Assembly: GCA_023251855.1 (NCBI GenBank)
Contig: JAHEYA010000204.1
Location: 1-5,288 of the forward strand
Direction: 5' to 3'
Length of the DNA stretch: 5,288 nucleotides
Source: Bacteroidota bacterium
GTDB taxonomy: Bacteria > Bacteroidota > Bacteroidia > 2-12-FULL-35-15
Shown: piece after piece, positions 1 through 5,288 of the stretch
Position numbering within the stretch: the stretch's first letter is position 1
Layout: each line of letters begins with the position of its first letter
Made by a program: the position numbers and the translations under genes
The notes under the pieces: generated by a model
Told to the model about the DNA's origin: nothing
What the model saw: only the letters and a program-made list of their open reading frames with translations
Databases searched by the model: none

Positions 1-128
1 TTTGAGGAACGGCTTTTTTTTATTCTTAATTTAAAATCAAATTTGAATATCCACTCTGAAATTGAAGGAACAGCCTTTTCAGGGATGTATTTATATAGAA
101 TAGATTGATTGCGTTCGAGCTGGTTCAT
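1..128 (-). CDS. SprT-like domain protein, N-terminal part (cut by left edge)
   Basis: An open frame starts at ATG 126-128 and stays open for 42 codons to the window edge, so only the N-terminus is visible. The protein begins MNQLERNQSILYKYIPEKAV. It contains YIPEKAVPSISEWI (residues 14-27) and then a basic strand with LRIKKSRSS (34-42). From memory, this resembles the start of Bacteroidota SprT-like (zinc metallopeptidase-like) proteins, which open with a 'KYIPE..' helix and a 'LKI..ER..K.GDYR' strand. The HExxH zinc motif would lie outside the window, so the assignment is unproven. An in-frame stop at 174-176 limits the start, and ATG 128 is the only good candidate. The start follows the 16-bp repeat array directly and has no Shine-Dalgarno sequence. 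The gene lies downstream of feoB on the same strand. I am fairly sure that it is a real gene, and less sure of the family. Confidence 0.55.
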   Translation of the reverse strand, partial: MNQLERNQSILYKYIPEKAVPSISEWIFKFDFKLRIKKSRSS

Positions 129-130
129 TA

Positions 131-285
131 AAACAGTTGGCAATAAAAACAGTTGGCAAAAAACAGTTGGTAATTAAAACAGTTGGCAAAAAAAACAGTT
201 GGCAAAAAAAACAGTTGGCAATTAAAACAGTTGGCAAAAAAAACAGTTGGCAATTAAAACAGTTGGTAATTAAAACAGTTGGCAA
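131..285. repeat. Ten-copy 16-bp tandem repeat array
   Basis: The core ACAGTTGG (plus strand) occurs ten times, starting at 133, 149, 163, 179, 195, 211, 227, 243, 259 and 275. The step is 16 bp every time except one 14-bp step (149 to 163). Between cores are AT-rich 8-mers of three main kinds: CAAAAAAA, CAATTAAA and TAATTAAA; the first is CAATAAAA and the second is a shortened CAAAAA. Positions 195-226 and 227-258 are identical 32-bp blocks, which points to recent duplication of a two-unit block. The array fills most of the feoB-to-SprT-like gap. Each core overlaps the small palindrome AACAGTT. A step of 16 bp is not a multiple of three, so an ORF through the array is accidental. Function unknown. 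Confidence 0.95.
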
Positions 286-315
286 ATTTACTTACAGAAT
301 TTAAATTATCAATTT

Positions 316-2469
316 TTATTTAAGAAGTTGGAAAACTATAAAACTGGAGACGTAAGCAAGGATACCCATAAAAAGGAATTGAATGAGGGGCCATTTCCAG
401 TTTTTTGTTTCGCGATATACAACAGCAAGTGTGCTCATACATTGCATAGCAAAAGCATAAAATATCATCAACGAAAAACCAACAGCAACTGAAAATAGTG
501 GTGCTCCGGTGTTCGGATTTACTTCTGCCTGCATTTTTTCACGAATGGTTTGCGAATTCTCTGAATTTCCAACACTATAAATAGTCGCCATAGTCCCCAC
601 AAATACCTCACGAGCAGCAAATGAAGTAACTAATGCTATTCCGATCTTCCAGTCAAAACCTAAAGGTGCAATTGCGGGTTCTATTGATTTGCCAAGTATT
701 CCGGCATAAGAAACCTGTAATTTTTCGGATGAAACTTTCGCTTCTATTTCTGCTCCGCTATACCTGGTAAGCATTTCAGGATTTTCATATTTTTTGTCAA
801 TTTTTTCAAACCTATCGCTAGGTGCATGCGATGACAAAAACCAAAGTAATACGGAGATCGCAAGAATAATTTTACCGGCATCAAACAAAAATGATTTTAC
901 TTTGTCATAAATAGTTAAGCTTACCGTGTGCCATTGAGGAGTTCGATAAACAGGGAGTTCCATAATAAAGTAACTTTTTTCGCGTGCTTTTAAAATCCAT
1001 TGCATTACCAGAGCCGCAGTTAAAGCGGCAATAAAGCCAATCAGGTAAAGGCTCATTAATATAAGTCCCTGATAATTAAAAAAACCTACCGTTTTATTTG
1101 CAGGAACGACCAACGAAATCAGCAGTGTGTAAACAGGTAAACGAGCGGAGCAACTCATAAGTGGTGTTACCATAATTGTAATTGTACGTTCTTTCCAACT
1201 ACTCATTGTTCGGGTGCTCATTATTGCAGGGATAGCACAAGCAATTCCACTAACTAATGGAATAACTGAACGACCGTTCAATCCAAATCTACGCATCAAT
1301 TTATCCATAATGAAACTCACACGAGCCATATATCCGGTATCTTCGAGAATAGCAATAAATGTGAACAACAGAGCTATTTGAGGAACAAAAACAACCACCC
1401 CGCTTAGTCCGGCCAAAATTCCATTTACCAATAAATTGGTAAGCTCACCGGGTGGTAGCGTTTGTTTGGCGATTTCCGAAAAATAAACAAATAGGGCTTC
1501 AATCCATTGCATTGGAAAAGCAGCAAGGAAAAAAATAGTTTGAAAAATAAAAAAAAGGACGGTTAAAAATATTAGATAACCCCATAAGCGGTGGGTTAAA
1601 ATACGATCTAATTTGTTGGTTAATGATTCTGTTTTTATTGCAGATCTATGAGTGATACAATCTTCTACAATGCGATTGATAACTTTATAGCGTTCCACCG
1701 TTTCCTGAGATTGCAGTTTGTTCGTATCAATTTTCGAGGCATTTAAAATTGCTGCAATTTTTTCTTTTTTTTTGGATTTAGTATCAAAGTAATTTATTTC
1801 CGAAAAATTATTGATGATTTGAAATGCTACAAAATCGCTGTTTACTTTTATAGTTGAGGCAATTTTGTCAACCAGTTCGGGAGCTAATTTTTTTATATCA
1901 ATAAAATCATATTGAGGTACCGGTAATGGCAGTAATAATGATTGTTTTAAAGTTTCTATCCCCTCTTTGTTGCGTGCGCTTACCCCAACCACTTTTACTC
2001 CTAATTTTTCCGAAAGCCGTATTGCATCAATTACATCGCCATCCTTTTCCACTAAATCCATCATATTTAATGCGAGGATCACAGGAATTTTTAGATCAAT
2101 GATTTGCGAAACCAAAAACAGACTTCGTTTCAGGTTGCTAGCATCTGTAACAATAATTGTAATATCAGGATGGTCTTCATTATCAGGATTACAAAGTACT
2201 TCAAAAGCAATATGTTCATCAATAGATTTTGGATAAAGGCTGTATGTTCCAGGTAAGTCAATAAATTCAACTGTTACAGCAGTGTTAAGTTTTGCAAATC
2301 CGGATTTTTTCTCAACAGTAACCCCGGGAAAATTTCCTGTTTTTTGATTTAAACCGGTAAGCGCATTGAATAGAGTAGATTTGCCGCTGTTAGGATTACC
2401 AACCAGAGCAACTTTAAGGAATGTTTTTTCTGAAAAATTTACAAATGAGTGATTCGCCTCCACCAACAA
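316..2469 (-). CDS. feoB: Ferrous iron transport protein B (FeoB)
   Basis: FeoB is the membrane permease of the Feo system and imports Fe2+ across the cytoplasmic membrane. The 717-residue protein has an N-terminal G domain: G1 GNPNSGKST (24-32), G2 region GNFPGVTVE (45-53), G3 DLPG (71-74), G4 NMMD (135-138) and G5 SAR (164-166). A helical regulatory region follows (about 180-290). The membrane part (about 295-715) carries the two Gate motifs, around GIACAIPA (408-415, with conserved Cys411) and FAAREVFVGTMATIY (617-631). LMSCSARLPVY (437-447) and ELPVYRTP (504-511) are also typical. Length is normal for a stand-alone FeoB, and all key motifs are present. There is no ATG before the G1 loop. 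Possible starts are TTG 2469, TTG 2466 and GTG 2463, and the first is used here. feoA ends six bases upstream in the same frame, which suggests coupled translation. I see no hairpin terminator after the stop. Confidence 0.97.
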   Translation of the reverse strand: MLVEANHSFVNFSEKTFLKVALVGNPNSGKSTLFNALTGLNQKTGNFPGVTVEKKSGFAKLNTAVTVEFIDLPGTYSLYPKSIDEHIAFEVLCNPDNEDHPDITIIVTDASNLKRSLFLVSQIIDLKIPVILALNMMDLVEKDGDVIDAIRLSEKLGVKVVGVSARNKEGIETLKQSLLLPLPVPQYDFIDIKKLAPELVDKIASTIKVNSDFVAFQIINNFSEINYFDTKSKKKEKIAAILNASKIDTNKLQSQETVERYKVINRIVEDCITHRSAIKTESLTNKLDRILTHRLWGYLIFLTVLFFIFQTIFFLAAFPMQWIEALFVYFSEIAKQTLPPGELTNLLVNGILAGLSGVVVFVPQIALLFTFIAILEDTGYMARVSFIMDKLMRRFGLNGRSVIPLVSGIACAIPAIMSTRTMSSWKERTITIMVTPLMSCSARLPVYTLLISLVVPANKTVGFFNYQGLILMSLYLIGFIAALTAALVMQWILKAREKSYFIMELPVYRTPQWHTVSLTIYDKVKSFLFDAGKIILAISVLLWFLSSHAPSDRFEKIDKKYENPEMLTRYSGAEIEAKVSSEKLQVSYAGILGKSIEPAIAPLGFDWKIGIALVTSFAAREVFVGTMATIYSVGNSENSQTIREKMQAEVNPNTGAPLFSVAVGFSLMIFYAFAMQCMSTLAVVYRETKNWKWPLIQFLFMGILAYVSSFIVFQLLK

Positions 2470-2475
2470 AAAATA

Positions 2476-2724
2476 TTAAATATTAGCAGCGAGGATAGAT
2501 ACCAAAACCGTTGCAGCTTCAGCTTTACGTAAACTTAAGAGATATCCGGAAACGGAGATGGCAATTGGGTCACCCATTGGAGCAATACGATTAAGTTTTA
2601 CAACTTCTCCGGGGGTACAGCCCATTTCAAGCAGTTTAAGTGCCATTCGTTTATCTGTAAACGAGTCAATGATGGCACTTTGCCCTATTTGTAACTGGGA
2701 TAAATTTTTAGATGCTATTTTCAT
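2476..2724 (-). CDS. feoA: Ferrous iron transport protein A (FeoA)
   Basis: FeoA is a small cytoplasmic SH3-like protein that supports FeoB-dependent Fe2+ uptake, probably by contact with FeoB. This one has 82 residues, the usual size. The FeoA signature is clear: LLEMGCTPGE (31-40), then the strand P(M)GDPIAISVSG (49-60) and YLLSLRKAEA (61-70). It starts at ATG 2722-2724, with a TAnnTTTG box a few bases upstream. The stop TAA (2476-2478) is in the same frame as feoB: only the codons TAT TTT separate it from the feoB TTG. A change of that stop would give a FeoA-FeoB fusion like those known in Bacteroides and Porphyromonas. An upstream inverted repeat (2772-2789) might be an operator, but it does not look like a Fur box. 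Confidence 0.95.
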   Translation of the reverse strand: MKIASKNLSQLQIGQSAIIDSFTDKRMALKLLEMGCTPGEVVKLNRIAPMGDPIAISVSGYLLSLRKAEAATVLVSILAANI

Positions 2725-2731
2725 TACCGAA

Positions 2732-2763
2732 CAAAAATAGAGTTTTCTTTGGTTATTACGAAA
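2732..2763 (-). promoter_or_regulatory. Candidate Bacteroidota promoter for feoAB
   Basis: Read on the minus strand, TATTTTTG (2739-2732) matches the TAnnTTTG -7 box exactly. A TTTCG (2763-2759), one change from the -33 TTTG element, lies 19 bases upstream, within the usual spacing. The box ends only seven bases before the feoA ATG, so the mRNA would have almost no leader. Such boxes also occur by chance in AT-rich DNA. Confidence 0.35.
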
Positions 2764-2771
2764 TGAAAACG

Positions 2772-2789
2772 ATACCTAAAACAGGGTAT
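2772..2789. promoter_or_regulatory. Imperfect inverted repeat upstream of feoA (possible operator)
   Basis: On the plus strand, ATACC (2772-2776) and GGTAT (2785-2789) are exact reverse complements separated by eight bases. The repeat sits just upstream of the candidate feoAB promoter, where an iron-responsive regulator might bind. It does not resemble the GATAATGATAAT pattern of Fur. The arms are short, so chance is a real possibility. Confidence 0.18.
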
Positions 2790-2804
2790 TCTTGAAGCAG
2801 GATA

Positions 2805-2963
2805 TTAAATATGTTTTTCTAAAGAATGTGTTACTTCAATTTTGCTCCATTTAGGACAATCGGCACATTTTTTTTTTCTATGAAATAAGGAACAACCGGA
2901 TAACAGAGATGCTACAGATGCTAATATCACTATATAAGAACATTTTTTTAATGTAGATTTCAT
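2805..2963 (-). CDS. Tiny CxxC lipoprotein of unknown function
   Basis: A 52-codon frame runs from ATG 2961-2963 to TAA 2805-2807. It has a clear lipoprotein signal: basic start (K2, K6, K7), hydrophobic core (about 10-21) and lipobox LSGC with Cys24 as the lipidated residue. The mature protein would be only 29 residues: CSLF, a basic stretch HRKKKK, CADC (33-36) followed by PKWS, then a polar tail ending EKHI. It should be anchored in a membrane facing the periplasm or cell surface. CxxC could bind a metal or take part in thiol chemistry, but nothing shows which. purQ ends 41 bases upstream, and I see no convincing promoter in that gap, so it may be read from purQ; feoA starts 80 bases downstream. 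An A10 run lies in the codons for R29-K32. Tiny lipoproteins with a Cys-rich basic mature part do occur in Bacteroidota, but I know of no named function. Confidence 0.8.
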   Translation of the reverse strand: MKSTLKKCSYIVILASVASLLSGCSLFHRKKKCADCPKWSKIEVTHSLEKHI

Positions 2964-3004
2964 GGTTCCAAAATTTTGAAATAAATAAAAGTTATTGATA
3001 TCTA

Positions 3005-3700
3005 TTAATTTTTAACAAGACTTAAAATAGAGTCGAAGATCCAGCGTCCATCCACATTACTTAAAATTACATCGGTGGCCCGTTCAGGGTGAGGCATCAT
3101 TCCAAATACATTTTTGTTGGCATTACAAACTCCTGCAATGTTTTCGCTTGCGCCATTTGGGTTTGACTCATCGGTAATTGTACCGCTTTCATCACAATAA
3201 CGAAAAAGTATTTGACCGTTTTTATTCAGTTGTTTTAGTGTTTCGGCATCCGCATAAAAACGACCTTCACCATGTGCAACCGGTATTTTCAGCGCTTTTC
3301 CCGATGGAATTTCAGATGTAATCAATGTATCGTTAGTATCAGCTTTAATAAAAACATTTTTACAAACGAATTTACGTTCAGAATTATGAAGTAATGCTCC
3401 CGGAACTAAACCTGCTTCGCACAATATTTGAAAACCATTGCAAACTCCTAATACATAGCCACCATTATTTGCAAATTCAATAACTTTTTCCATGATAGGC
3501 GAAAAGCGCGCAATAGCGCCAGACCGCAAATAATCACCATATGAAAATCCTCCGGGAAGAACAATAAAATCAACTCCTTTGAGGTCAGTATCTTTATGCC
3601 ATAACTCTACAACTTCTTGTCCCATTACCTCACGTAACACATAAATCATATCCTGATCGCAATTAGACCCAGGAAAAATAACTACTCCGAATTTGTTCAT
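3005..3700 (-). CDS. purQ: Phosphoribosylformylglycinamidine synthase subunit PurQ (glutaminase)
   Basis: PurQ frees ammonia from glutamine and passes it to PurL, which turns FGAR into FGAM in the fourth step of purine synthesis; PurS bridges the two. The protein has 231 residues, the usual size of a stand-alone PurQ. It is a class I glutamine amidotransferase: nucleophile Cys87 in VLGVCNGFQIL (83-93) and His204/Glu206 in MPHPERA (202-208). PurQ-type motifs FPGSNCDQD (9-17), PGGFSYGDYLRSGAIA (49-64) and VAHGEGRF (141-148) are intact. The start is ATG 3698-3700, with a TAnnTTTG box 33 bases upstream. It is not fused to PurL as in the large single-chain enzyme of many Gram-negative bacteria, so purL and purS must be elsewhere. 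No purine riboswitch fold was seen in its leader. The small lipoprotein gene follows after 41 bases. Confidence 0.97.
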   Translation of the reverse strand: MNKFGVVIFPGSNCDQDMIYVLREVMGQEVVELWHKDTDLKGVDFIVLPGGFSYGDYLRSGAIARFSPIMEKVIEFANNGGYVLGVCNGFQILCEAGLVPGALLHNSERKFVCKNVFIKADTNDTLITSEIPSGKALKIPVAHGEGRFYADAETLKQLNKNGQILFRYCDESGTITDESNPNGASENIAGVCNANKNVFGMMPHPERATDVILSNVDGRWIFDSILSLVKN

Positions 3701-3733
3701 TGTACTAATTTTACAAATTAAATATATACTTTA

Positions 3734-3741
3734 CAAAGATA
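3734..3741 (-). promoter_or_regulatory. Candidate -7 box for purQ
   Basis: On the minus strand the sequence is TATCTTTG, an exact TAnnTTTG match, ending 33 bases before the purQ ATG. A weak GTTT (3764-3761) lies 19 bases upstream where the -33 element is expected. It lies in the 87-bp gap after the DUF6427-like gene, so purQ may have its own promoter. Confidence 0.4.
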
Positions 3742-3787
3742 TGAAATAAATGAAATTAAGAAACATTGCTTTCCGGATAATTGTTTA

Positions 3788-4768
3788 TTAATAATTCAAT
3801 ATTTGATTAACAATAACAGTTATCAGCAGGATAAAAAACAGGAACTCGTCCCACCATTTTTTTTTAATTTTTAAAAAATAATTTGCACAAAACACTGAAG
3901 AGGGAATTGCTAAAGCGGAGAAACTTTGAACCGAAACTTCACGGGCTATAAAAACCGAGATTAAAGCCAGGCAAGAAAACCATACTAATAATCGGATACT
4001 TTTTTTATTTTTTTGTGAACCTTCTGAAGAACCGGCAAACAATTTTCCGAAAGAAAATAAAACAATAAGCCAACCAACGCTTAGTATAAAATAGAAATGT
4101 TGGGAGAAATCCAAGTTAGATTTATTACGTAAGCTGGGATAGAACATTTTACCGATTTCGTCAGTTACAAAGGAATCGTTCCAGAAATAATAGGAAATCA
4201 CAAATAAATGTGGCAGCAGTATGCCCATAAATGAAATGACCCATTCGCGCCATATGAAAGGACGAAAAAGTACAAAACCAACACCTAGTAAAGGTATAAA
4301 AACAATACTTGGAAAATAAAAAAGTGTTGCCAATGAAAACAAAACACCTGCATCAAAAGCATTTGAAAAAGCAATATCTTTTCGATAGGAACTTACTATT
4401 TTATGAATGCCAAGCAAAATAAAAAAGTTAGCAAATAATAAGGGGTACGCCATCAACATTCTGGGATCGTTGCTCATAAAAACCACATAAAACAATGCAG
4501 GAAGGAAGGATGGTTTTACAAGAATTTCGTTTTCGTTTACAATATAATTCAGCAGTAGCGCTTCACTTACTACTAATATCAAGGCAATGAGTGTGGCAAT
4601 AAAATGGAAACTATTAAGTGGTTTTGCAATTACTTCGTATAATGGCAAAGTATATTTTATTACACGATCTTGTTGTGAAAAAAAACCTGCTATCCATAAT
4701 ACCAGTGCAAATAAAGGGATGAAAATAAATGATGAAGGATTATTATTTTTAAAAAACTGTATCAACAT
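3788..4768 (-). CDS. DUF6427-like multi-pass membrane protein
   Basis: This 326-residue protein is strongly hydrophobic, with roughly nine or ten membrane segments (about 13-30, 54-76, 87-98, 106-122, 142-170, 174-194, 225-241, 257-275, 281-298 and 307-323). Function is unknown. The start MLIQFFKNNNPSSFIFIPL, the NEILVKPSFLP region (80-90) and ANFFILLGIHKI (113-124) match my memory of the DUF6427 family, uncharacterised inner-membrane proteins of Bacteroidota often found near purD, upp and a small DUF6341 protein. No catalytic motif is evident; polar loops include FWNDSF (195-200) and a lysine-rich loop near 253-256. The start is ATG 4766-4768. The gene is divergent from the small membrane protein at 4909, with a 140-bp gap holding a perfect palindrome. 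The gene is certain; the family name is likely but unverified. Confidence 0.85.
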   Translation of the reverse strand: MLIQFFKNNNPSSFIFIPLFALVLWIAGFFSQQDRVIKYTLPLYEVIAKPLNSFHFIATLIALILVVSEALLLNYIVNENEILVKPSFLPALFYVVFMSNDPRMLMAYPLLFANFFILLGIHKIVSSYRKDIAFSNAFDAGVLFSLATLFYFPSIVFIPLLGVGFVLFRPFIWREWVISFMGILLPHLFVISYYFWNDSFVTDEIGKMFYPSLRNKSNLDFSQHFYFILSVGWLIVLFSFGKLFAGSSEGSQKNKKSIRLLVWFSCLALISVFIAREVSVQSFSALAIPSSVFCANYFLKIKKKWWDEFLFFILLITVIVNQILNY

Positions 4769-4793
4769 AATTGTTTACTTATAACTAAAAAAA

Positions 4794-4821
4794 CGAATTT
4801 ACGAATCTGGTTGTTAAACAA
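4794..4821 (-). promoter_or_regulatory. Weak candidate promoter for the DUF6427-like gene
   Basis: On the minus strand, TTG (4821-4819) lies 17 bases upstream of TAAATTCG (4801-4794), which differs from TAnnTTTG at one position. It ends 25 bases before the ATG. The TTG overlaps the palindrome at 4810-4822. No better match was seen in the gap. Confidence 0.22.
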
Positions 4822-4822
4822 C
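4810..4822. promoter_or_regulatory. Perfect 13-bp palindrome in the divergent intergenic region
   Basis: GTTGTT-A-AACAAC is an exact 6-1-6 inverted repeat between the DUF6427-like gene and the small membrane protein gene. A one-base centre suits a dimeric DNA-binding protein better than an RNA hairpin. It overlaps the possible -33 element of the DUF6427-like gene and lies 53 bases upstream of the -7 box of the small gene, so one regulator could act on both. No binding protein can be named. Confidence 0.3.
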
Positions 4823-4875
4823 ATTTATGAATGAGCAAATTAGTATAAAAAAGTATGCGATCTAAATATAATTTG

Positions 4876-4883
4876 TACTTTTG
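4876..4883 (+). promoter_or_regulatory. Candidate -7 box for the small membrane protein gene
   Basis: TACTTTTG is an exact TAnnTTTG match ending 25 bases before ATG 4909. No clear TTTG element is seen at the usual -33 distance. Position and sequence make it the best promoter candidate for this gene. Confidence 0.4.
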
Positions 4884-4908
4884 GCTCAATTAATAAATCA
4901 TTTTTACT

Positions 4909-5094
4909 ATGAATATGACAGATATTTTTAATGGAATTGGACATTTTTTTCAATGGACGTTTACTTTTATGAAAGGTTTTGGCAACAAACCGAACATCTT
5001 TTTTTGGCTGATAATTGCAGCATTATTTGTGACTTGGTTACGTATGCAAGCAAAATTTAATAAGGAAGCTAAAGAAAAGAATACTCTCCAATAA
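4909..5094 (+). CDS. Small single-pass membrane protein (DUF6341-like?)
   Basis: A 61-residue protein with an aromatic N-terminal part (FNGIGHFFQWTFTFMKGF, 7-24), one membrane helix at about 29-46 (NIFFWLIIAALFVTWLRM) and a charged tail rich in Lys and Glu (47-61). It has no signal peptidase site. Positive charges after the helix suggest that the C-terminus is cytoplasmic. Its size, its layout and its place beside a DUF6427-like gene recall the DUF6341 proteins of Bacteroidota, but the sequence match is from memory and weak. The start is ATG 4909 (a second ATG at 4915 is possible), with a TAnnTTTG box upstream. The frame is followed after 20 bases by a strong terminator, so it is probably a one-gene transcript. 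It is a believable real gene with no known function. Confidence 0.72.
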   Translation: MNMTDIFNGIGHFFQWTFTFMKGFGNKPNIFFWLIIAALFVTWLRMQAKFNKEAKEKNTLQ

Positions 5095-5114
5095 AGTTAT
5101 AAGTGAATTACAAC

Positions 5115-5155
5115 AAAAAGCCTCGCTCTGGTTATTAATCAGAGAGAGGCTTTTT
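5115..5155. terminator. Two-way intrinsic terminator between converging genes
   Basis: AAAAAGCCTCGCTCTG (5115-5130) pairs with CAGAGAGAGGCTTTTT (5140-5155) at 15 of 16 positions, with a nine-base loop. The GC-rich core is flanked by an A-tract on one side and a T-tract on the other, so the hairpin ends transcripts from both directions. It serves the small membrane protein gene and the minus-strand gene ending at 5197. Confidence 0.93.
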
Positions 5156-5196
5156 GTTTGTTTAAATTAAATAAATTATTTGGAAATAAAAAAGAA

Positions 5197-5288
5197 TCAA
5201 AATGGAACCAGATCAAATTTTAAGCCAACCATATCAGCAAATTCTTTCCCAGCATCCAGCATATCATCACCTCGTTTATCATAATGCC
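5197..5288 (-). CDS. C-terminal end of an unidentified protein (cut by right edge)
   Basis: The frame is open from the window edge to TGA 5197-5199 and gives 29 complete final residues, HYDKRGDDMLDAGKEFADMV followed by GLKFDLVPF. The composition is that of a soluble globular protein, and the codon use matches its neighbours. The stop is followed on its strand by the hairpin terminator at 5155-5115, which supports a real gene end. I do not recognise the family from this short tail. purD is often near DUF6427/DUF6341 genes, but this tail is not one I can match to PurD. Confidence 0.65.
   Translation of the reverse strand, partial: HYDKRGDDMLDAGKEFADMVGLKFDLVPF

Noticed and set aside
1..108. 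Plus-strand open frame of 35 codons ending in TGA at 106-108
   Set aside because: It overlaps the minus-strand SprT-like frame, which has a recognisable N-terminus and an ATG. The plus frame has no start in view and no family resemblance I trust.
91..285. Minus-strand 64-codon frame through the tandem repeats
   Set aside because: It is a repeat artefact (PTVLI/NCF motifs from the 16-bp unit), and it overlaps the better-supported SprT-like start in another frame.
129..290. CRISPR array
   Set aside because: The unit is 16 bp with low-complexity 8-bp linkers; there are no unique spacers of 25-40 bp and no cas genes.
303..315. AAATT-ATC-AATTT inverted repeat just after the feoB stop, as a terminator
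   Set aside because: The stem is five A/T pairs only, with no T-tract of note; too weak to end transcription.
1967..2236. Plus-strand frame of 89 codons
   Set aside because: It is antisense to the conserved G domain of feoB and has no independent support.
2558..2740. Plus-strand frame of 60 codons
   Set aside because: It is antisense to feoA; its composition reflects the feoA codons.
2969..2978. CAAAATTTTG palindrome upstream of the lipoprotein start
   Set aside because: It is short and almost entirely A/T, so expected by chance in this DNA.
4587..4784. Plus-strand frame of 65 codons
   Set aside because: It is antisense to the start of the DUF6427-like gene and has no promoter or family signal.

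Overview
The window looks like chromosomal DNA from a member of the Bacteroidota. It is AT-rich, most start codons have no Shine-Dalgarno sequence, and several upstream regions carry the TAnnTTTG -7 box typical of that phylum. The gene set also fits: FeoA/FeoB, a stand-alone PurQ, and a DUF6427-like membrane protein with a small one-helix membrane protein beside it. The genus cannot be told from this window.

Layout: six genes run leftward on the minus strand. In transcription order they are the DUF6427-like membrane protein (4768-3788), purQ (3700-3005), a 52-residue lipoprotein (2963-2805), feoA (2724-2476), feoB (2469-316), and the first 42 codons of a probable SprT-like protein (128-1, cut by the window edge). 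A small single-pass membrane protein runs rightward (4909-5094), divergent from the DUF6427-like gene. It meets the C-terminal end of an unidentified minus-strand gene (5288-5197, cut by the right edge) across a strong two-way hairpin terminator (5115-5155).

How the genes relate: FeoA and FeoB form the cytoplasmic-membrane ferrous iron importer. The two ORFs share one reading frame and are separated by a single stop codon and two sense codons, so they are one mutation away from the FeoA-FeoB fusion found in some Bacteroidota. PurQ is the glutaminase subunit of FGAM synthase in purine synthesis; purL and purS are not in the window. The tiny lipoprotein has a CxxC motif and lies between purQ and feoA. 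The other genes have no assured function.

The least ordinary non-coding element is a ten-copy, 16-bp tandem array (131-285). It fills most of the feoB-sprT gap and ends directly at the SprT-like start codon. Other gaps hold candidate promoters and two small inverted repeats. I see no CRISPR array, tRNA, rRNA, insertion sequence or riboswitch. Nothing here amounts to a demonstrated new system; the lipoprotein, the in-frame feoA/feoB junction and the array deserve a second look.
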